Positions 52,728 to 61,630 of a DNA stretch of 64,000 bases are shown here, piece by piece. The stretch covers positions 3,596,001 to 3,660,000 of the forward strand of contig NZ_CP046973.1 in assembly GCF_009792235.1 (NCBI RefSeq). Direction: 5' to 3'. The stretch comes from Microcystis aeruginosa FD4. Lineage in GTDB: Bacteria; Cyanobacteriota; Cyanobacteriia; Cyanobacteriales; Microcystaceae. The notes beneath the pieces were generated by a model, which saw only the letters and a program-made list of their open reading frames with translations, was not told where the DNA came from and made no database searches. Made by a program: the position numbers and the translations under genes. Each line of letters starts with the position of its first letter. Position 1 is the stretch's first letter.

Positions 52728-52943
52728 TTAGACTATTCTTGGGCTAGAAACAAATCGCACCCGCAAATGTGAGATGCTTACACGCGGTTGTTCATACATT
52801 TGTATTAATTGAAAAGTTACCGATAATTGCTCGGCAGTGGATATTTCTGTAATATTGAGATACAAGCCTAAAAATTGGCTATTGACTCGAATTTTGCTGA
52901 TTTTCTGTTTTTTTTGGTCTGGTGTGGCAGAATCTAGAAAAAC
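52728..52943 (-). pseudogene. Open 71-codon frame without start codon, possible gene relic
   Basis: From an in-frame stop at 52944 to the stop at 52728 the minus strand is open and protein-like: KKQKISKIRVNSQFLGLYLN, ITEISTAEQLSVTFQLIQMY, EQPRVSISHLRVRF. The only ATG is at codon 47. It looks like the C-terminal end of a protein whose front has been removed. I do not recognise it; it may also be chance, since the frame is short. Confidence 0.3.
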
Positions 52944-53013
52944 TTAACAATAATCAGCAATCAGCGAGAGATATACTACAAACAAACATGAGCAAGTTTT
53001 AATTAAGATAACT

Positions 53014-53517
53014 ATGAGCTTTCGATTCGGCAAAATCTTGATAGCAGGGGTATTAGCAGCACTTTTGCTAGTAACTTCCTGTGCTAAAGCTCCCTCGCAA
53101 TTTGACCAAGCGCAACAGGAAAGTACCGCTCGCGGGGCGGCGGCAGTGGTGAAAGAATCCACCTCTGGCGGCAGTTTTAATCGGTTTTTCCCGCCCTCTG
53201 GGGGAGGATACGAGCGCGTCTATACCCAGGAGAAAAAAGGCTTTGCTGAGGCAAAACTGAAGCAAGATGGCAAAGTTGTGGCTATGTTAGCCATATCTGA
53301 CATTAGCAATAATCCCGCCGCGGCCAATAAATTCCAAGACAGTCAAACCACAATTAAAGGTTTTCCCTCTGTGGAACAGGGTGCAACCGCCAGCGCCGTT
53401 TTAGTCAATAATCGCTATCAAGTCAAGGTTTTATCGCGGGATGCGGATTTTACCGCCAGCGATCGCCAAGCTTGGTTGGCTAAGTTCGATTTAGATGGTT
53501 TAGCAAAATTAAAGTAA
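53014..53517 (+). CDS. Lipoprotein of unknown function
   Basis: 167 residues. Lipoprotein signal: ILIAGVLAALLLVTSC with the lipobox Cys23. Mature protein: an Ala/Glu-rich part then VYTQEKKGFAEAKLKQDGKV and SDRQAWLAKFDLDGLAKLK. No named family recognised. It is 10 nt upstream of the next gene and clearly in the same operon; the next gene begins with GTG preceded by TAAGGAG inside this gene's stop region. Confidence 0.65.
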   Translation: MSFRFGKILIAGVLAALLLVTSCAKAPSQFDQAQQESTARGAAAVVKESTSGGSFNRFFPPSGGGYERVYTQEKKGFAEAKLKQDGKVVAMLAISDISNNPAAANKFQDSQTTIKGFPSVEQGATASAVLVNNRYQVKVLSRDADFTASDRQAWLAKFDLDGLAKLK

Positions 53518-53527
53518 GGAGACATCC

Positions 53528-54418
53528 GTGAGTAAGCCAATTTTTCAACTGGTGGACGAATTACCGACGAATAATCTCACCGTCAAAGTTCTCAAAACCC
53601 TTGATTATGTGGTGCCGGGAGAGTGGGATAACCTAGTCGGGTTTAAAAATACGATTATCAAAGTCACTGGCGAAACCGACGAAAGTATGATTCAACAGAT
53701 TGGCGATCGAGCCGTTTGGTTGTTTAATGATAAATCCCAGGGCTATCAACGGGCGCTCTGGCTCTACCAAACCATCGACAGTGCCGATAATGCCCTAGCC
53801 GCCGCCTCTCTTGCTAATGCCGTCGGTGGTAAAATCCCCCTCATGGGCGGTTTAATCGAAAAATTAACCCCTGCCCCCGAAAAAGCGCAAACCATCGATC
53901 TAACCCTGAAATTAGTGACAGAATTAGTCGCTTTTTGTCAAATTAATGGCATTCCGGGGGATAGTATCGATGATTTCGTCACTTCTCTGGCAGATTATAG
54001 CGGCGAATCTCTGATGCGGATGGCGGCGTTAGTTTGTTTGGATGGTTTAATTCCCCTGGGGGGCAGTTTTATCCGGAAAGTGGAATCCGCCCTCAGCATT
54101 CTCAGCCCGGAAGAATTAGAATCTAACTCAACTTTCGGCAGTATTAAAGAATTGATTCCGGGGGGAAATACTGCCAGAAAATTAGACTTTATCGGTCAAA
54201 GTTTCGACTCCACTAAAGGTTGGATGAGTGGTTTTGTTAGCGAGCGCGATTTGAGCCAGCAGGGATTATTGAGCAAAATTCAGGGATTTATCGACTTTTC
54301 TGCCGATAAATTGGTGTATGTTGGGGCGTTCCTCGATATGACGACTAATTACTATGAACATACCGGTATTCAAACCCTTGCCCGTCGTTTAATCGAAAGA
54401 GCCGTGGCGGAAATTTAA
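53528..54418 (+). CDS. Conserved hypothetical protein, helical
   Basis: 296 residues, GTG start at 53528 supported by AAGGAG 5-6 nt upstream that overlaps the preceding stop. Mostly helical: SADNALAAASLANAVGGKIP, PEKAQTIDLTLKLVTELVAF. A glycine-rich turn PLMGGLIEKL and a repeated G-G-x-x-I (LGGSFIRKVESALSIL) suggest a repeated helical bundle that may touch membranes. No transmembrane helix or motif of known function. Operon with the lipoprotein. Confidence 0.6.
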   Translation: MSKPIFQLVDELPTNNLTVKVLKTLDYVVPGEWDNLVGFKNTIIKVTGETDESMIQQIGDRAVWLFNDKSQGYQRALWLYQTIDSADNALAAASLANAVGGKIPLMGGLIEKLTPAPEKAQTIDLTLKLVTELVAFCQINGIPGDSIDDFVTSLADYSGESLMRMAALVCLDGLIPLGGSFIRKVESALSILSPEELESNSTFGSIKELIPGGNTARKLDFIGQSFDSTKGWMSGFVSERDLSQQGLLSKIQGFIDFSADKLVYVGAFLDMTTNYYEHTGIQTLARRLIERAVAEI

Positions 54419-54448
54419 GTGGCACAGAGGGCAGGGATGGACAGACCG

Positions 54449-54574
54449 ATACCAAATCCGCTTTTAATAGTATGATTGACCCCCAATCCCACTTTAAAAA
54501 CCCAGTTATGGATTGTTTCCCCCTGCTCTGGTACTCACCCACTCTCTTAATACCTTTTCCACAGGATTTAGTAT
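54449..54574. mobile_element. 126-bp MITE candidate with ATACYAAATCC termini
   Basis: ATACCAAATCC (54449-54459) and GGATTTAGTAT (54564-54574) are inverted. The same terminal motif as ATACTAAATCCTGTTTAA occurs alone at 13936 and 23519. No gene inside. Confidence 0.5.
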
Positions 54575-54797
54575 TGTAAAGTTTCAATAAAAATATAGTC
54601 ATATATAGCCAGGCATGGTAATATATAGACAGGAAACTATCAGACTAGGCAAAAAAAACAAGAATAAGTTATCGAACGGCTTGGAGGTGGTGGAAACAAG
54701 GGAATTTAACAGGCTATCAATTGCCTTCCGGTACAATTATCACAACGGATAACAACCCTTCAAAACCCGACGCTGAGTTAAAAGACAACGGATAATA

Positions 54798-55373
54798 ATG
54801 TTATTAGCAGAAAGACACATTATCAAGAGAGGACATCGATTTTGGGCTGAAATAGATAATTTATCTTGGCAGTCTAAAAATCTCTACAACTCAGCTAACT
54901 ATTTAATCCGACAAAACTTCATTTATGGTCATGGCTATTTGACCTATAATCAGATGGCTTCTATGATGAAAAAGACAGAACAGTATCAAGCTTTACCCGC
55001 TAAAATTTCCCAACAAGTTTTAAGAGGATTAGACCGGAACTGGAAATCATTTTTTGCCGCTTCATCGGAGTTTAAAAGTCACCCCGATAAATTTCTGGTC
55101 AAACTAAAAATCCCTGGCTATAAGGAGCCAAAAAAAGGAAGAAATCTCTTAGTTTACACAATTCAAGCCATCAGCAAAGTAGGTCTTAAGCAAGGATTAG
55201 TCAAGCTATCAGGGACATCAATTGCATTGCCGACGAGAGTTGCGGAGCGCCTAGCAGAAGTCAGAATAGTTCCTAAATGTGATTGTTATGTAATCGAGGT
55301 AATTTATGAGAAAACCGAACAGTTCTTAGCTCCTAATGAAAAGATAGCTGCGATAGATTTAGGCATAGATAAG
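54798..55373 (+). pseudogene. IS200/IS605 TnpB interrupted by a MITE
   Basis: The first ~190 codons of a TnpB nuclease: N-terminal LLAERHIIKRGHRFWAEIDN, a helical WED/REC part, and LAPNEKIAAIDLGID, where the first RuvC Asp sits. The frame ends at codon 194 in the inserted MITE (55372-55588). The remaining RuvC residues and zinc finger are missing and not found downstream, so the gene is inactive. Its upstream 200 bp hold a GAGGTGGTGGAAACAAGGG stretch and direct repeats ATATATAGCCAGG/ATATATAGACAGG at 54602-54633. Confidence 0.85.
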
Positions 55374-55588
55374 GTTGGCTGAATAAATCTAAAAACCTTG
55401 TTGGGTAAGACTTTTAGACTTTTTGTCAATCAAAAAGTACCGGATATGGGAGTGTTCGGGGGGAAAATTCAGATACTTTTTCCCTGAAAATTAGGTAATT
55501 GACACCCTCAAAATCGGTAAAACCCTACACCCCACACCCTACACCCCACACCCTACCCCCACGAAAAACTTTTTGCCGCAAACCCTAA
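55372..55588 (+). mobile_element. MITE inserted in tnpB
   Basis: Left end AGGTTGGCTGAATAAATCTA; right end, inverse, AGGGTTTGCGGCAAAAAG. The interior aligns with 41217-41433 throughout, including AAAAACCTTGTTGG, GGGGGGAAAATTCAG, CTTTTTCCCTGAAAATTAGG and the CCCTACACCCC tract. The insertion point is between codons GIDK and the rest of TnpB. Confidence 0.8.
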
Positions 55589-55617
55589 CTATAATATACC
55601 CCCCTTAGTCCCTCAAG

Positions 55618-56271
55618 GTGATGAATCAGGCACAACTTATCCATGCCGCTAAACAGCAAGAGCCAGCCGCCATTATTGCCCTACTTAACCAAAGTCTCTT
55701 AACCAGAAAAATAGAGGTGATTGCAGCCACCTCGCAAGAAAATGCCCTGACTCTGAAAGTTCAATCCAAAAATATACCCAATCAACATAAGTTATTACCT
55801 TTTTTGTCGGCAGAAATCAAAAGCTTGGGCATCGACGGATTAGAACAAGTGATCGTCTACGGTTTGACCGAGGAATCCGATATCCCCGCTTGGGAAGAAT
55901 CGATAACCCTGAGTCAAGATGATTTAATAGTCAATCATGTCACCAAATTAAACTCTTTGCCGACAATAACTGAAGAAATCGCCGAAAATAACCGAGAAGA
56001 TGCCCCAGAAGCTTTGGAAGACTCTGAAACAACTGAAGAAAAAGCCCTAGGGGAACGGGAGGAGTTAACTGAGGCTGCTGAGAGTATTGTGGCGACTGGT
56101 GAGCGATTTTCCCTATCTAATCAGAGACAGTCCTCTTTTCCCCTGAGTATAATTTTGCTTTACCTAGGGATTGGTTTTGGCACTGGAATTATTATAGGTG
56201 CTTACTTCGGCTATCAAAAAGCAGTGAGTGAAATGTACGCACAACCCGGAGCGATCGAACAACCCCGATAA
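55618..56271 (+). CDS. Tail-anchored hypothetical protein
   Basis: 217 residues. Soluble N-domain of about 85 residues (QLIHAAKQQEPAAIIALLNQ) with a small alpha/beta look, a long acidic spacer (ENNREDAPEALEDSETTEEK), and one C-terminal membrane helix (IILLYLGIGFGTGIIIGAYF). Similar layouts occur in cyanobacterial proteins of unknown function. The ATG is 29 nt downstream of the MITE. Confidence 0.6.
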   Translation: MMNQAQLIHAAKQQEPAAIIALLNQSLLTRKIEVIAATSQENALTLKVQSKNIPNQHKLLPFLSAEIKSLGIDGLEQVIVYGLTEESDIPAWEESITLSQDDLIVNHVTKLNSLPTITEEIAENNREDAPEALEDSETTEEKALGEREELTEAAESIVATGERFSLSNQRQSSFPLSIILLYLGIGFGTGIIIGAYFGYQKAVSEMYAQPGAIEQPR

Positions 56272-56447
56272 ATTTTCTTGTCCCCAACCTGATATGATCG
56301 AAATTGGCGATCTTACGATTAAGACCAATGCAAAATTTTCCTATCTCCAAATCTCAATGATTTAGGGCTTTTTTTCTGGGGAATTTGTCGTTAAGGACAG
56401 CAGCAACAGTTTATTTTTTATCTTTAGCCCCGCATATCTAACCGCTC

Positions 56448-56846
56448 ATGTCTATTGAAGAAGCCTTGAAACTACTAAAAGAATATGGCTGTATTCAACT
56501 AAAAATTGCCCAATCCCCTGAAGAAGAAGAAGCTCTAAGACAGGCAATTTTATTAGTTAACCAAGGTTCGGAATCAATTAATTTAGGTATCTGTGCCGAT
56601 AACAATGAAGAAGGATTTAAAGCCCTAAAAAGTTATCTACAAGCCCTGGGATACCCCCTACCTAATAGTCTCCCAGAAGACCAGCCAGAACCAGGATCGG
56701 TGTATATTAAATACAACACCCAAAGACAAGCTTCCTATCTCGATTCCTACACGGGAACCTATCGCGGTGTTCTGATTTCTTGTCAATCAGAAAATGATCA
56801 GTTAGTCGGTACTTATGGTCACTTTCCCCTCGATTTATTCTCTTAA
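56448..56846 (+). CDS. DUF1824-family protein
   Basis: 132 residues. The family pattern is PGSVYIKYNTQRQASYLDSY, TGTYRGVLISCQSE, and VGTYGHFPLDLFS at the C-terminus. The protein is cytosolic; the family is conserved in cyanobacteria and plants and has no known role. Single gene. Confidence 0.8.
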   Translation: MSIEEALKLLKEYGCIQLKIAQSPEEEEALRQAILLVNQGSESINLGICADNNEEGFKALKSYLQALGYPLPNSLPEDQPEPGSVYIKYNTQRQASYLDSYTGTYRGVLISCQSENDQLVGTYGHFPLDLFS

Positions 56847-56973
56847 GAGGCATAGTTTTGGGGCTATTTAAGCGATTAACCATCAGCCGGGCAGTGATTA
56901 CTGTTTACTAATAAGAAGCAAAAAGCTCCCCACTCCTGTCCACTGAATTCTTAACTTTTTACCTGAAAAAAAT

Positions 56974-57654
56974 ATGTATTTGTTAATTCCAGCAGCGGGA
57001 ATGGGTAAACGGATGGGCAGCGATCGCAATAAGTTACTGCTCACCCTGCACGGAAAACCGCTCCTCGCTTGGACTTTGCTGGCTGCCATGCAATCCAGGG
57101 CAATTATCTGGATTGGGATTATGGCACAACCAGAAGACTTTGAGGAGATCCGAGAAATTATCACCGCCATAAATGCCCTTAAACCCGTGCAAATCATCCA
57201 AGGAGGCGAAACCAGACAAAAATCGGTTTACAATGGCTTACAAGCCCTACCAGAGGGGGCCCAGACGGTTTTAATTCACGATGGGGCGCGCTGTTTGGCC
57301 ACTCCCGAATTATTCGATCGCTGTGCCGCCGCTTTAGCCACTTGTCAGGGTTTCATTGCGGCGATTCCAGTGAAAGATACGATTAAAATTGTCGATAGCA
57401 AGGGCTGGATTGAGGATACACCGGATCGCTCGCGGTTGTGGGCGGCCCAAACGCCCCAGGGTTTTCAGGTAAAATTATTAAAAGAATGTCATGAACAGGG
57501 CCGAAAATTAGCTTGGGAAGTCACCGACGATGCCGCCTTATTAGAAAAATGTGGTTTTCCCGTCAAAATTGTCGTCGGTGAAGAAACTAACTTAAAAATT
57601 ACTACTCCGGGGGATCTGGCCATTGCCGAATATATTTTAAGTCAACGTTTATAA
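56974..57654 (+). CDS. ispD: MEP cytidylyltransferase IspD
   Basis: 226 residues, full length. Nucleotide-binding loop LIPAAGMGKRMGSDRNKLLL; ETRQKSVYNGLQALP; HDGARCLATPELFD; and the C-terminal TDDAALLEKCGFPVKIV. It makes CDP-methylerythritol from methylerythritol phosphate and CTP, third step of the plastid/bacterial isoprenoid route that feeds carotenoids, chlorophyll tails and sds. It overlaps the convergent acetyltransferase stop by 6 nt. Confidence 0.93.
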   Translation: MYLLIPAAGMGKRMGSDRNKLLLTLHGKPLLAWTLLAAMQSRAIIWIGIMAQPEDFEEIREIITAINALKPVQIIQGGETRQKSVYNGLQALPEGAQTVLIHDGARCLATPELFDRCAAALATCQGFIAAIPVKDTIKIVDSKGWIEDTPDRSRLWAAQTPQGFQVKLLKECHEQGRKLAWEVTDDAALLEKCGFPVKIVVGEETNLKITTPGDLAIAEYILSQRL

Positions 57655-58267
57655 TTTTTCATCTACTTTAACCCCATCGCGTTTAATAATACGAGCGGGA
57701 ATACCCACCACCACACAATTAGCTGGAACATCTTTGACTACCACTGAATTTGCGCCCACGGTGACATTATCGCCGATGGTAATGTTTCCTAAGACTTTAG
57801 CGCCGGCGGTAATCCTGACATTATTGCCAATTTTGGGGCGACCGCTTTTATCTTTATAGCCAATTGTTACCTGTTGATTAATCCAACAGTTATCGCCCAA
57901 ATCCGCCATAACAATCGTACTAAAACCGTGTTGAATAAATAATCCTTTGCCAATCGAACAGGAAGAATCTAGAAATAAATAGGAACTTTCTCGATAGAAA
58001 AACCTAAGAATATACATAAAAAAAACGGCTGAATGAACCCCCTTGAAAAAGACGACAATAATATAAATTTCTAAATTCTTTTGCCTCCAGACACAGAGCT
58101 AACAATTGTAACCAATCTGCTCTTTTTTCCCAGCCTAATAACTCTACCCAACGCCGCACATCACCTAAGATAAGTTCTCGATTATTAGCTACCTGAAAAG
58201 CAATGATTAAGGGTGAGAGCCAAAGAATACCCACATAGAAAAATAATTTTCGGAAGAAACTTTTCAT
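57649..58267 (-). pseudogene. Serine-acetyltransferase-like gene split by a homopolymer frameshift
   Basis: Two overlapping minus-strand frames: 58004-58267 (87 codons, helical N-part with ELILGDVRRWVELLGWEKRA) and 57649-58017 (122 codons, left-handed beta-helix with hexapeptide repeats IGNNVRITAGAKVLGNITIG and NVTVGANSVVVKDVPANCVV). Deleting one base in the T8 run (A8 at 58018-58025 on the plus strand) gives one protein of ~205 residues. It resembles short serine O-acetyltransferases and LPS-type acetyltransferases. The neighbour is a glycosyltransferase, so a polysaccharide O-acetyl function is possible. Either a pseudogene or a sequencing artefact. Confidence 0.78.
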
Positions 58268-58371
58268 CGTTGGTCTAAAATAATTGACGATAGACTTGCT
58301 TTTTGTTGCTATTAATTATAGTAGTATTGTAGCGAATAGTTCAACCTTCGCCCGTTTATTGGACTCCAACG

Positions 58372-59322
58372 ATGTCAAATACCCTACAGTTCCTTCCCGA
58401 AGTATCCGTGATCGTGCCAATTTATAACGGGGAGAAAGATCTACCCCCTCTCATTGATTGTTTAGCCAAACAGACCTATCCCCGTCAATTAGTTGAATAT
58501 ATTTTAGTTGATAATAATAGTAGCGATCGCACGGCAGAATTATTAGGGAAGGCAGCAGAAGAACAACGGGGACTGAACCTGATCATTTTAAGCGAAAATC
58601 AGATACAAAGCTCCTACGCTGCTCGTAACAAAGGGATCAAAAGCACTCGTTATCCTTTTCTGGCCTTCACCGATGCCGATTGTCGTCCCGCACCGCAATG
58701 GTTGACAGAACTGGTTCAACCCTTTAAAGATAATAGGATTGGTCTGGTAGCGGGTGAAATTGCCGCCTTAACCGGTTCCAGTTGGTTGGAAAAGTATGCG
58801 GAACGTCGTCACTTTATGTCACCGAAATTTCTTTTAGAACATTCTTTTTGTCCCTACGGTCAAACTGCTAACCTCGCTATTCGTCGAGAAGCTTTTGAGA
58901 AAGTTGGTTTATTTCGTCCTTATTTAACTACTGGTGGTGATGCCGATATCTGTTGGCGTATTCAACAACAAACCGACTGGCAATTAACCTACGCACCAGA
59001 GGCAATTATTTACCATCGTCATCGTTCCACCTTAGAAGACTTAAGAAGTCAATTAAAACGTTACGGGCGCTCGAATCGCTATCTTCACGAATTGTATGGT
59101 GTCGAATTGATGCGACCTTTAACCAATCAAGAGTTATTTTTTACTCTCGGTCGTTGGTTATTAAAAGAGCTACCAAAAAATACTCTCAAGTTACTGTTTG
59201 GTAAAGCAGATTTAGTAGATTTATTGGCTACTCCCCTCGATTTAATTGGGTTTCAAGCTCGCAGTCAAGGGCAATCCACGGCTAAATTACCCGAAAAAGC
59301 TAAAGAAATCGAATGGCTTTAA
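58372..59322 (+). CDS. Family 2 glycosyltransferase
   Basis: 316 residues, GT-A fold: VSVIVPIYNGEKDLPPLI, VDNNSSDRTAELL, and the DxD-like AFTDADCRPAPQW. The acceptor region GLFRPYLTTGGDADICWRIQ and SQLKRYGRSNRYLHELYG are typical. No membrane helix predicted except a weak C-terminal one. It lies divergent from the acetyltransferase-like gene; polysaccharide or glycolipid target unknown. Confidence 0.83.
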   Translation: MSNTLQFLPEVSVIVPIYNGEKDLPPLIDCLAKQTYPRQLVEYILVDNNSSDRTAELLGKAAEEQRGLNLIILSENQIQSSYAARNKGIKSTRYPFLAFTDADCRPAPQWLTELVQPFKDNRIGLVAGEIAALTGSSWLEKYAERRHFMSPKFLLEHSFCPYGQTANLAIRREAFEKVGLFRPYLTTGGDADICWRIQQQTDWQLTYAPEAIIYHRHRSTLEDLRSQLKRYGRSNRYLHELYGVELMRPLTNQELFFTLGRWLLKELPKNTLKLLFGKADLVDLLATPLDLIGFQARSQGQSTAKLPEKAKEIEWL

Positions 59323-59404
59323 TTCAGTTATCAGTGACCAGTTATCAGTTCACTGATTACAGCAAAAAAGCCCCCTTCTCCCTTTATCAGTTTTTCGAGG
59401 CTTT

Positions 59405-59671
59405 CTAGAAACTCTCCACCTCACCCATGATATTTGTAGAAGGTAAGGGAATATGATCGCCATATTCATAAGCTGTTTCTAGCCAAAGTTTGCGAGCATC
59501 ATCAATATTAGCTAAGGTTTCCTCTATGGTTTCTCCCTGAGTGAAACATCCTAGAAGATGCTTAATTTCTGATACATATCCCCCCTGATCATCAGGATAA
59601 ATTGTTATCGGATATTTTAGTCCCAAATAAAACTCTAATGATTCAAGCTTAGTTTTATTACTTCTACTCAT
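59405..59671 (-). CDS. hicB: HicB-type antitoxin
   Basis: 88 residues. HicB fold: YPITIYPDDQGGYVSEIKHL, LGCFTQGETIEETLANIDDA and LWLETAYEYG, the partial RNase H-like fold that binds HicA. Encoded downstream of hicA with a 102-nt gap, unusually long. The C-terminus is short and has no obvious DNA-binding tail. Confidence 0.85.
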   Translation of the reverse strand: MSRSNKTKLESLEFYLGLKYPITIYPDDQGGYVSEIKHLLGCFTQGETIEETLANIDDARKLWLETAYEYGDHIPLPSTNIMGEVESF

Positions 59672-59773
59672 ATTTTTACCTCTTTAAAGTTAGCAAATAG
59701 GATAAATATATTTTGAATAAATACCCAGAAAACATCAGGAAGAGAATCAGCTTTAAACTTTATTAAACTTTAT

Positions 59774-60016
59774 TTAGTTAATGGATTCCAATTTAAGTAA
59801 TTTAATAATTTGTTTAATATAGACTTTTTTGACTTTTTGTCCTCCCTTTTTAGGGATTGTTTGCATTCGTCCGTCTTCATGGCGAAAAATATGATGACTA
59901 CCCGTAGAACGAACTTCTAAAAATTCAAAGGCTTCTAAAATCTGCTTGACATCTTCAAATTGAATCTCAGGAGGTTGAGATAGCAACAATTTGATTAACT
60001 TCTGGATTTTGGACAT
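59774..60016 (-). CDS. hicA: HicA-type mRNA interferase toxin
   Basis: 80 residues. Double-stranded-RNA-binding-like HicA with the catalytic His in SHHIFRHEDGR (His41/42) and basic tail PKKGGQKVKKVYIKQI. It cleaves mRNA when free; HicB blocks it. An upstream HicA start at 60016 overlaps no other gene. Longer than many HicA (about 60) because of an N-terminal helix (KLIKLLLSQPPEIQFEDVKQ). Confidence 0.85.
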   Translation of the reverse strand: MSKIQKLIKLLLSQPPEIQFEDVKQILEAFEFLEVRSTGSHHIFRHEDGRMQTIPKKGGQKVKKVYIKQIIKLLKLESIN

Positions 60017-60196
60017 AATCAGTTTCCTTTAATTTTGTGTTTTTCATGGTTTAACTGATTCCCTAAATTCTTGATAGCATCTATTATAGCATGATTGACA
60101 AATTGGCGTGCGTGCCTAGATTACCTATTGCGATCATTAATCTCTGAGGGGGACAAAATAGGGTAAGGTAAAAAAGCTGTGCCGATAACCGAGACT

Positions 60197-61030
60197 ATGA
60201 GCGTTGAATGGCAATCCGTCAAAACCTACGAGGATATTCTTTACCATAAATGGGGGGGAATCGCCAAAATTACCATCAATCGACCCCATAAGCGTAATGC
60301 CTTCCGTCCGAAGACAGTTTTTGAGCTTTACGACGCTTTCTGTGATGCTCGCGAGGATGCCCGCATTGGGGTGGTATTGCTTACGGGTGCAGGTCCCCAC
60401 AGCGACGGCAAATATGCTTTTTGTTCTGGCGGCGATCAGACTGTGCGCGGTCAGGCGGGTTATATTGGCGATGATGGCGTACCCCGGCTCAATGTGCTGG
60501 ATTTACAGAAATTAATTCGCTCCATCCCCAAGGTAGTTATCGCACTGGTGGCAGGTTATGCGGTCGGGGGCGGTCATGTTTTACACTTGGTTTGTGATTT
60601 AACCTTAGCAGCGGATAACGCCATTTTTGGCCAGACCGGTCCGAAAGTGGGCAGTTTTGACGGCGGTTTCGGCTCTAGTTATCTGGCCCGGGTAGTGGGT
60701 CAGAAAAAAGCTCGCGAGATTTGGTTTCTCTGTCGGCAGTATAACGCCCAACAAGCTTTAGCAATGGGTTTGGTTAACCATGTCGTCCCGGTGGAGGAAT
60801 TAGAGCAGGAAGGGATTAAATGGTCCTTAGAAATTCTCGAAAAAAGTCCCTTGGCGATTCGCTGCCTAAAATCGGCTTTTAATGCTGATTGTGATGGTCA
60901 AGCGGGTTTACAGGAGTTAGCGGGTAATGCCACTTTACTCTACTATATGACCGCCGAAGGAGCCGAAGGTAAACAGGCTTTCCTCGAAAAACGTCCCCCC
61001 GATTTTAGTCAATATCCTTGGCTGCCCTAA
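60197..61030 (+). CDS. menB: 1,4-dihydroxy-2-naphthoyl-CoA synthase
   Basis: 277 residues from ATG 60197. Crotonase fold; MenB marks: KITINRPHKRNAFRPKTV, the long loop SDGKYAFCSGGDQTVRGQAG, GYAVGGGHVLHLVCDLTLAA and the ending EKRPPDFSQYPWLP. It cyclises O-succinylbenzoyl-CoA in phylloquinone synthesis, the photosystem I quinone. Single gene; other men genes are not here. The catalytic Asp in FDGGFGSSY is present. Confidence 0.92.
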   Translation: MSVEWQSVKTYEDILYHKWGGIAKITINRPHKRNAFRPKTVFELYDAFCDAREDARIGVVLLTGAGPHSDGKYAFCSGGDQTVRGQAGYIGDDGVPRLNVLDLQKLIRSIPKVVIALVAGYAVGGGHVLHLVCDLTLAADNAIFGQTGPKVGSFDGGFGSSYLARVVGQKKAREIWFLCRQYNAQQALAMGLVNHVVPVEELEQEGIKWSLEILEKSPLAIRCLKSAFNADCDGQAGLQELAGNATLLYYMTAEGAEGKQAFLEKRPPDFSQYPWLP

Positions 61031-61031
61031 T

Positions 61032-61064
61032 CAGTGATCAGTGAACAGTAAACAGTAATCAGTG
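61032..61064. repeat. CAGTGAACAGTAAACAGTAA array
   Basis: Same type as 6011-6067; a second short piece ends the gap (CTGATCACTGATAAG near 61122). Confidence 0.8.
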
Positions 61065-61270
61065 AAAAGAAAGCAGAAAACTGCCCTATAATACTGCTCA
61101 CTTAATACTCCATATTCCTACTGATCACTGATAAGCTATGCTAGTTTAGAGAGAGTAGTTAGGTTCGGTAGCAGCATTGGTTTCAAACAGAAGCGGTTTT
61201 TCCCTGATGGTCTTGACTGGGTTGTGTCCGATCTCCTTCTCGAAATGGCTGTGATATTGGGAGACAATCC

Positions 61271-61573
61271 ATGACGATTTACGTTGGTAATCTGGTTTAT
61301 GAAGTCACGAAAGAGGACTTGCACGATGTATTCGCTGAATACGGCACGGTTAGTCGCGTTTACTTGCCCGTAGATCAAGCAACGGGTAAAATGCGCGGTT
61401 TTGGTTTTGTGGAAATGTCCTCCGATGAGGAAGAAGCAAAAGCGATCGAAACTCTTGACGGGGCCGAATGGATGGGACGACAGATGAAAGTCAACAAAGC
61501 TCGTCCCAGAGAAGATAATTTTGGTGGTGGTGGCGGCGGTGAGCGGAAAAACTTCGGGCGCCGCGAACGCTAA
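61271..61573 (+). CDS. RRM-type RNA-binding protein (Rbp)
   Basis: 100 residues: one RRM with RNP2 IYVGNL and RNP1 RGFGFVEM, then a short glycine-rich tail (EDNFGGGGGGERKNF). These cyanobacterial Rbp proteins bind AU-rich mRNA, are induced by cold, and some place photosystem mRNAs at the thylakoid. The ~140 bp leader (from about 61125) has no ORF and may hold a cold-response element, but I recognise no specific one. Strong terminator follows. Confidence 0.9.
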   Translation: MTIYVGNLVYEVTKEDLHDVFAEYGTVSRVYLPVDQATGKMRGFGFVEMSSDEEEAKAIETLDGAEWMGRQMKVNKARPREDNFGGGGGGERKNFGRRER

Positions 61574-61591
61574 AGAGATTCTTGTCAAATT

Positions 61592-61628
61592 CCAGAAGCG
61601 GTTATTTCTGATAACCGCTTTCTTCTGG
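61592..61628. terminator. Bidirectional terminator between rbp and the DedA gene
   Basis: AAGCGGTTAT (61596-61605) pairs perfectly with ATAACCGCTT (61611-61620); flanking CCAGA/TCTGG extends it. T-rich right side and A-rich left side serve both strands. Confidence 0.85.
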
Positions 61629-61630
61629 CC

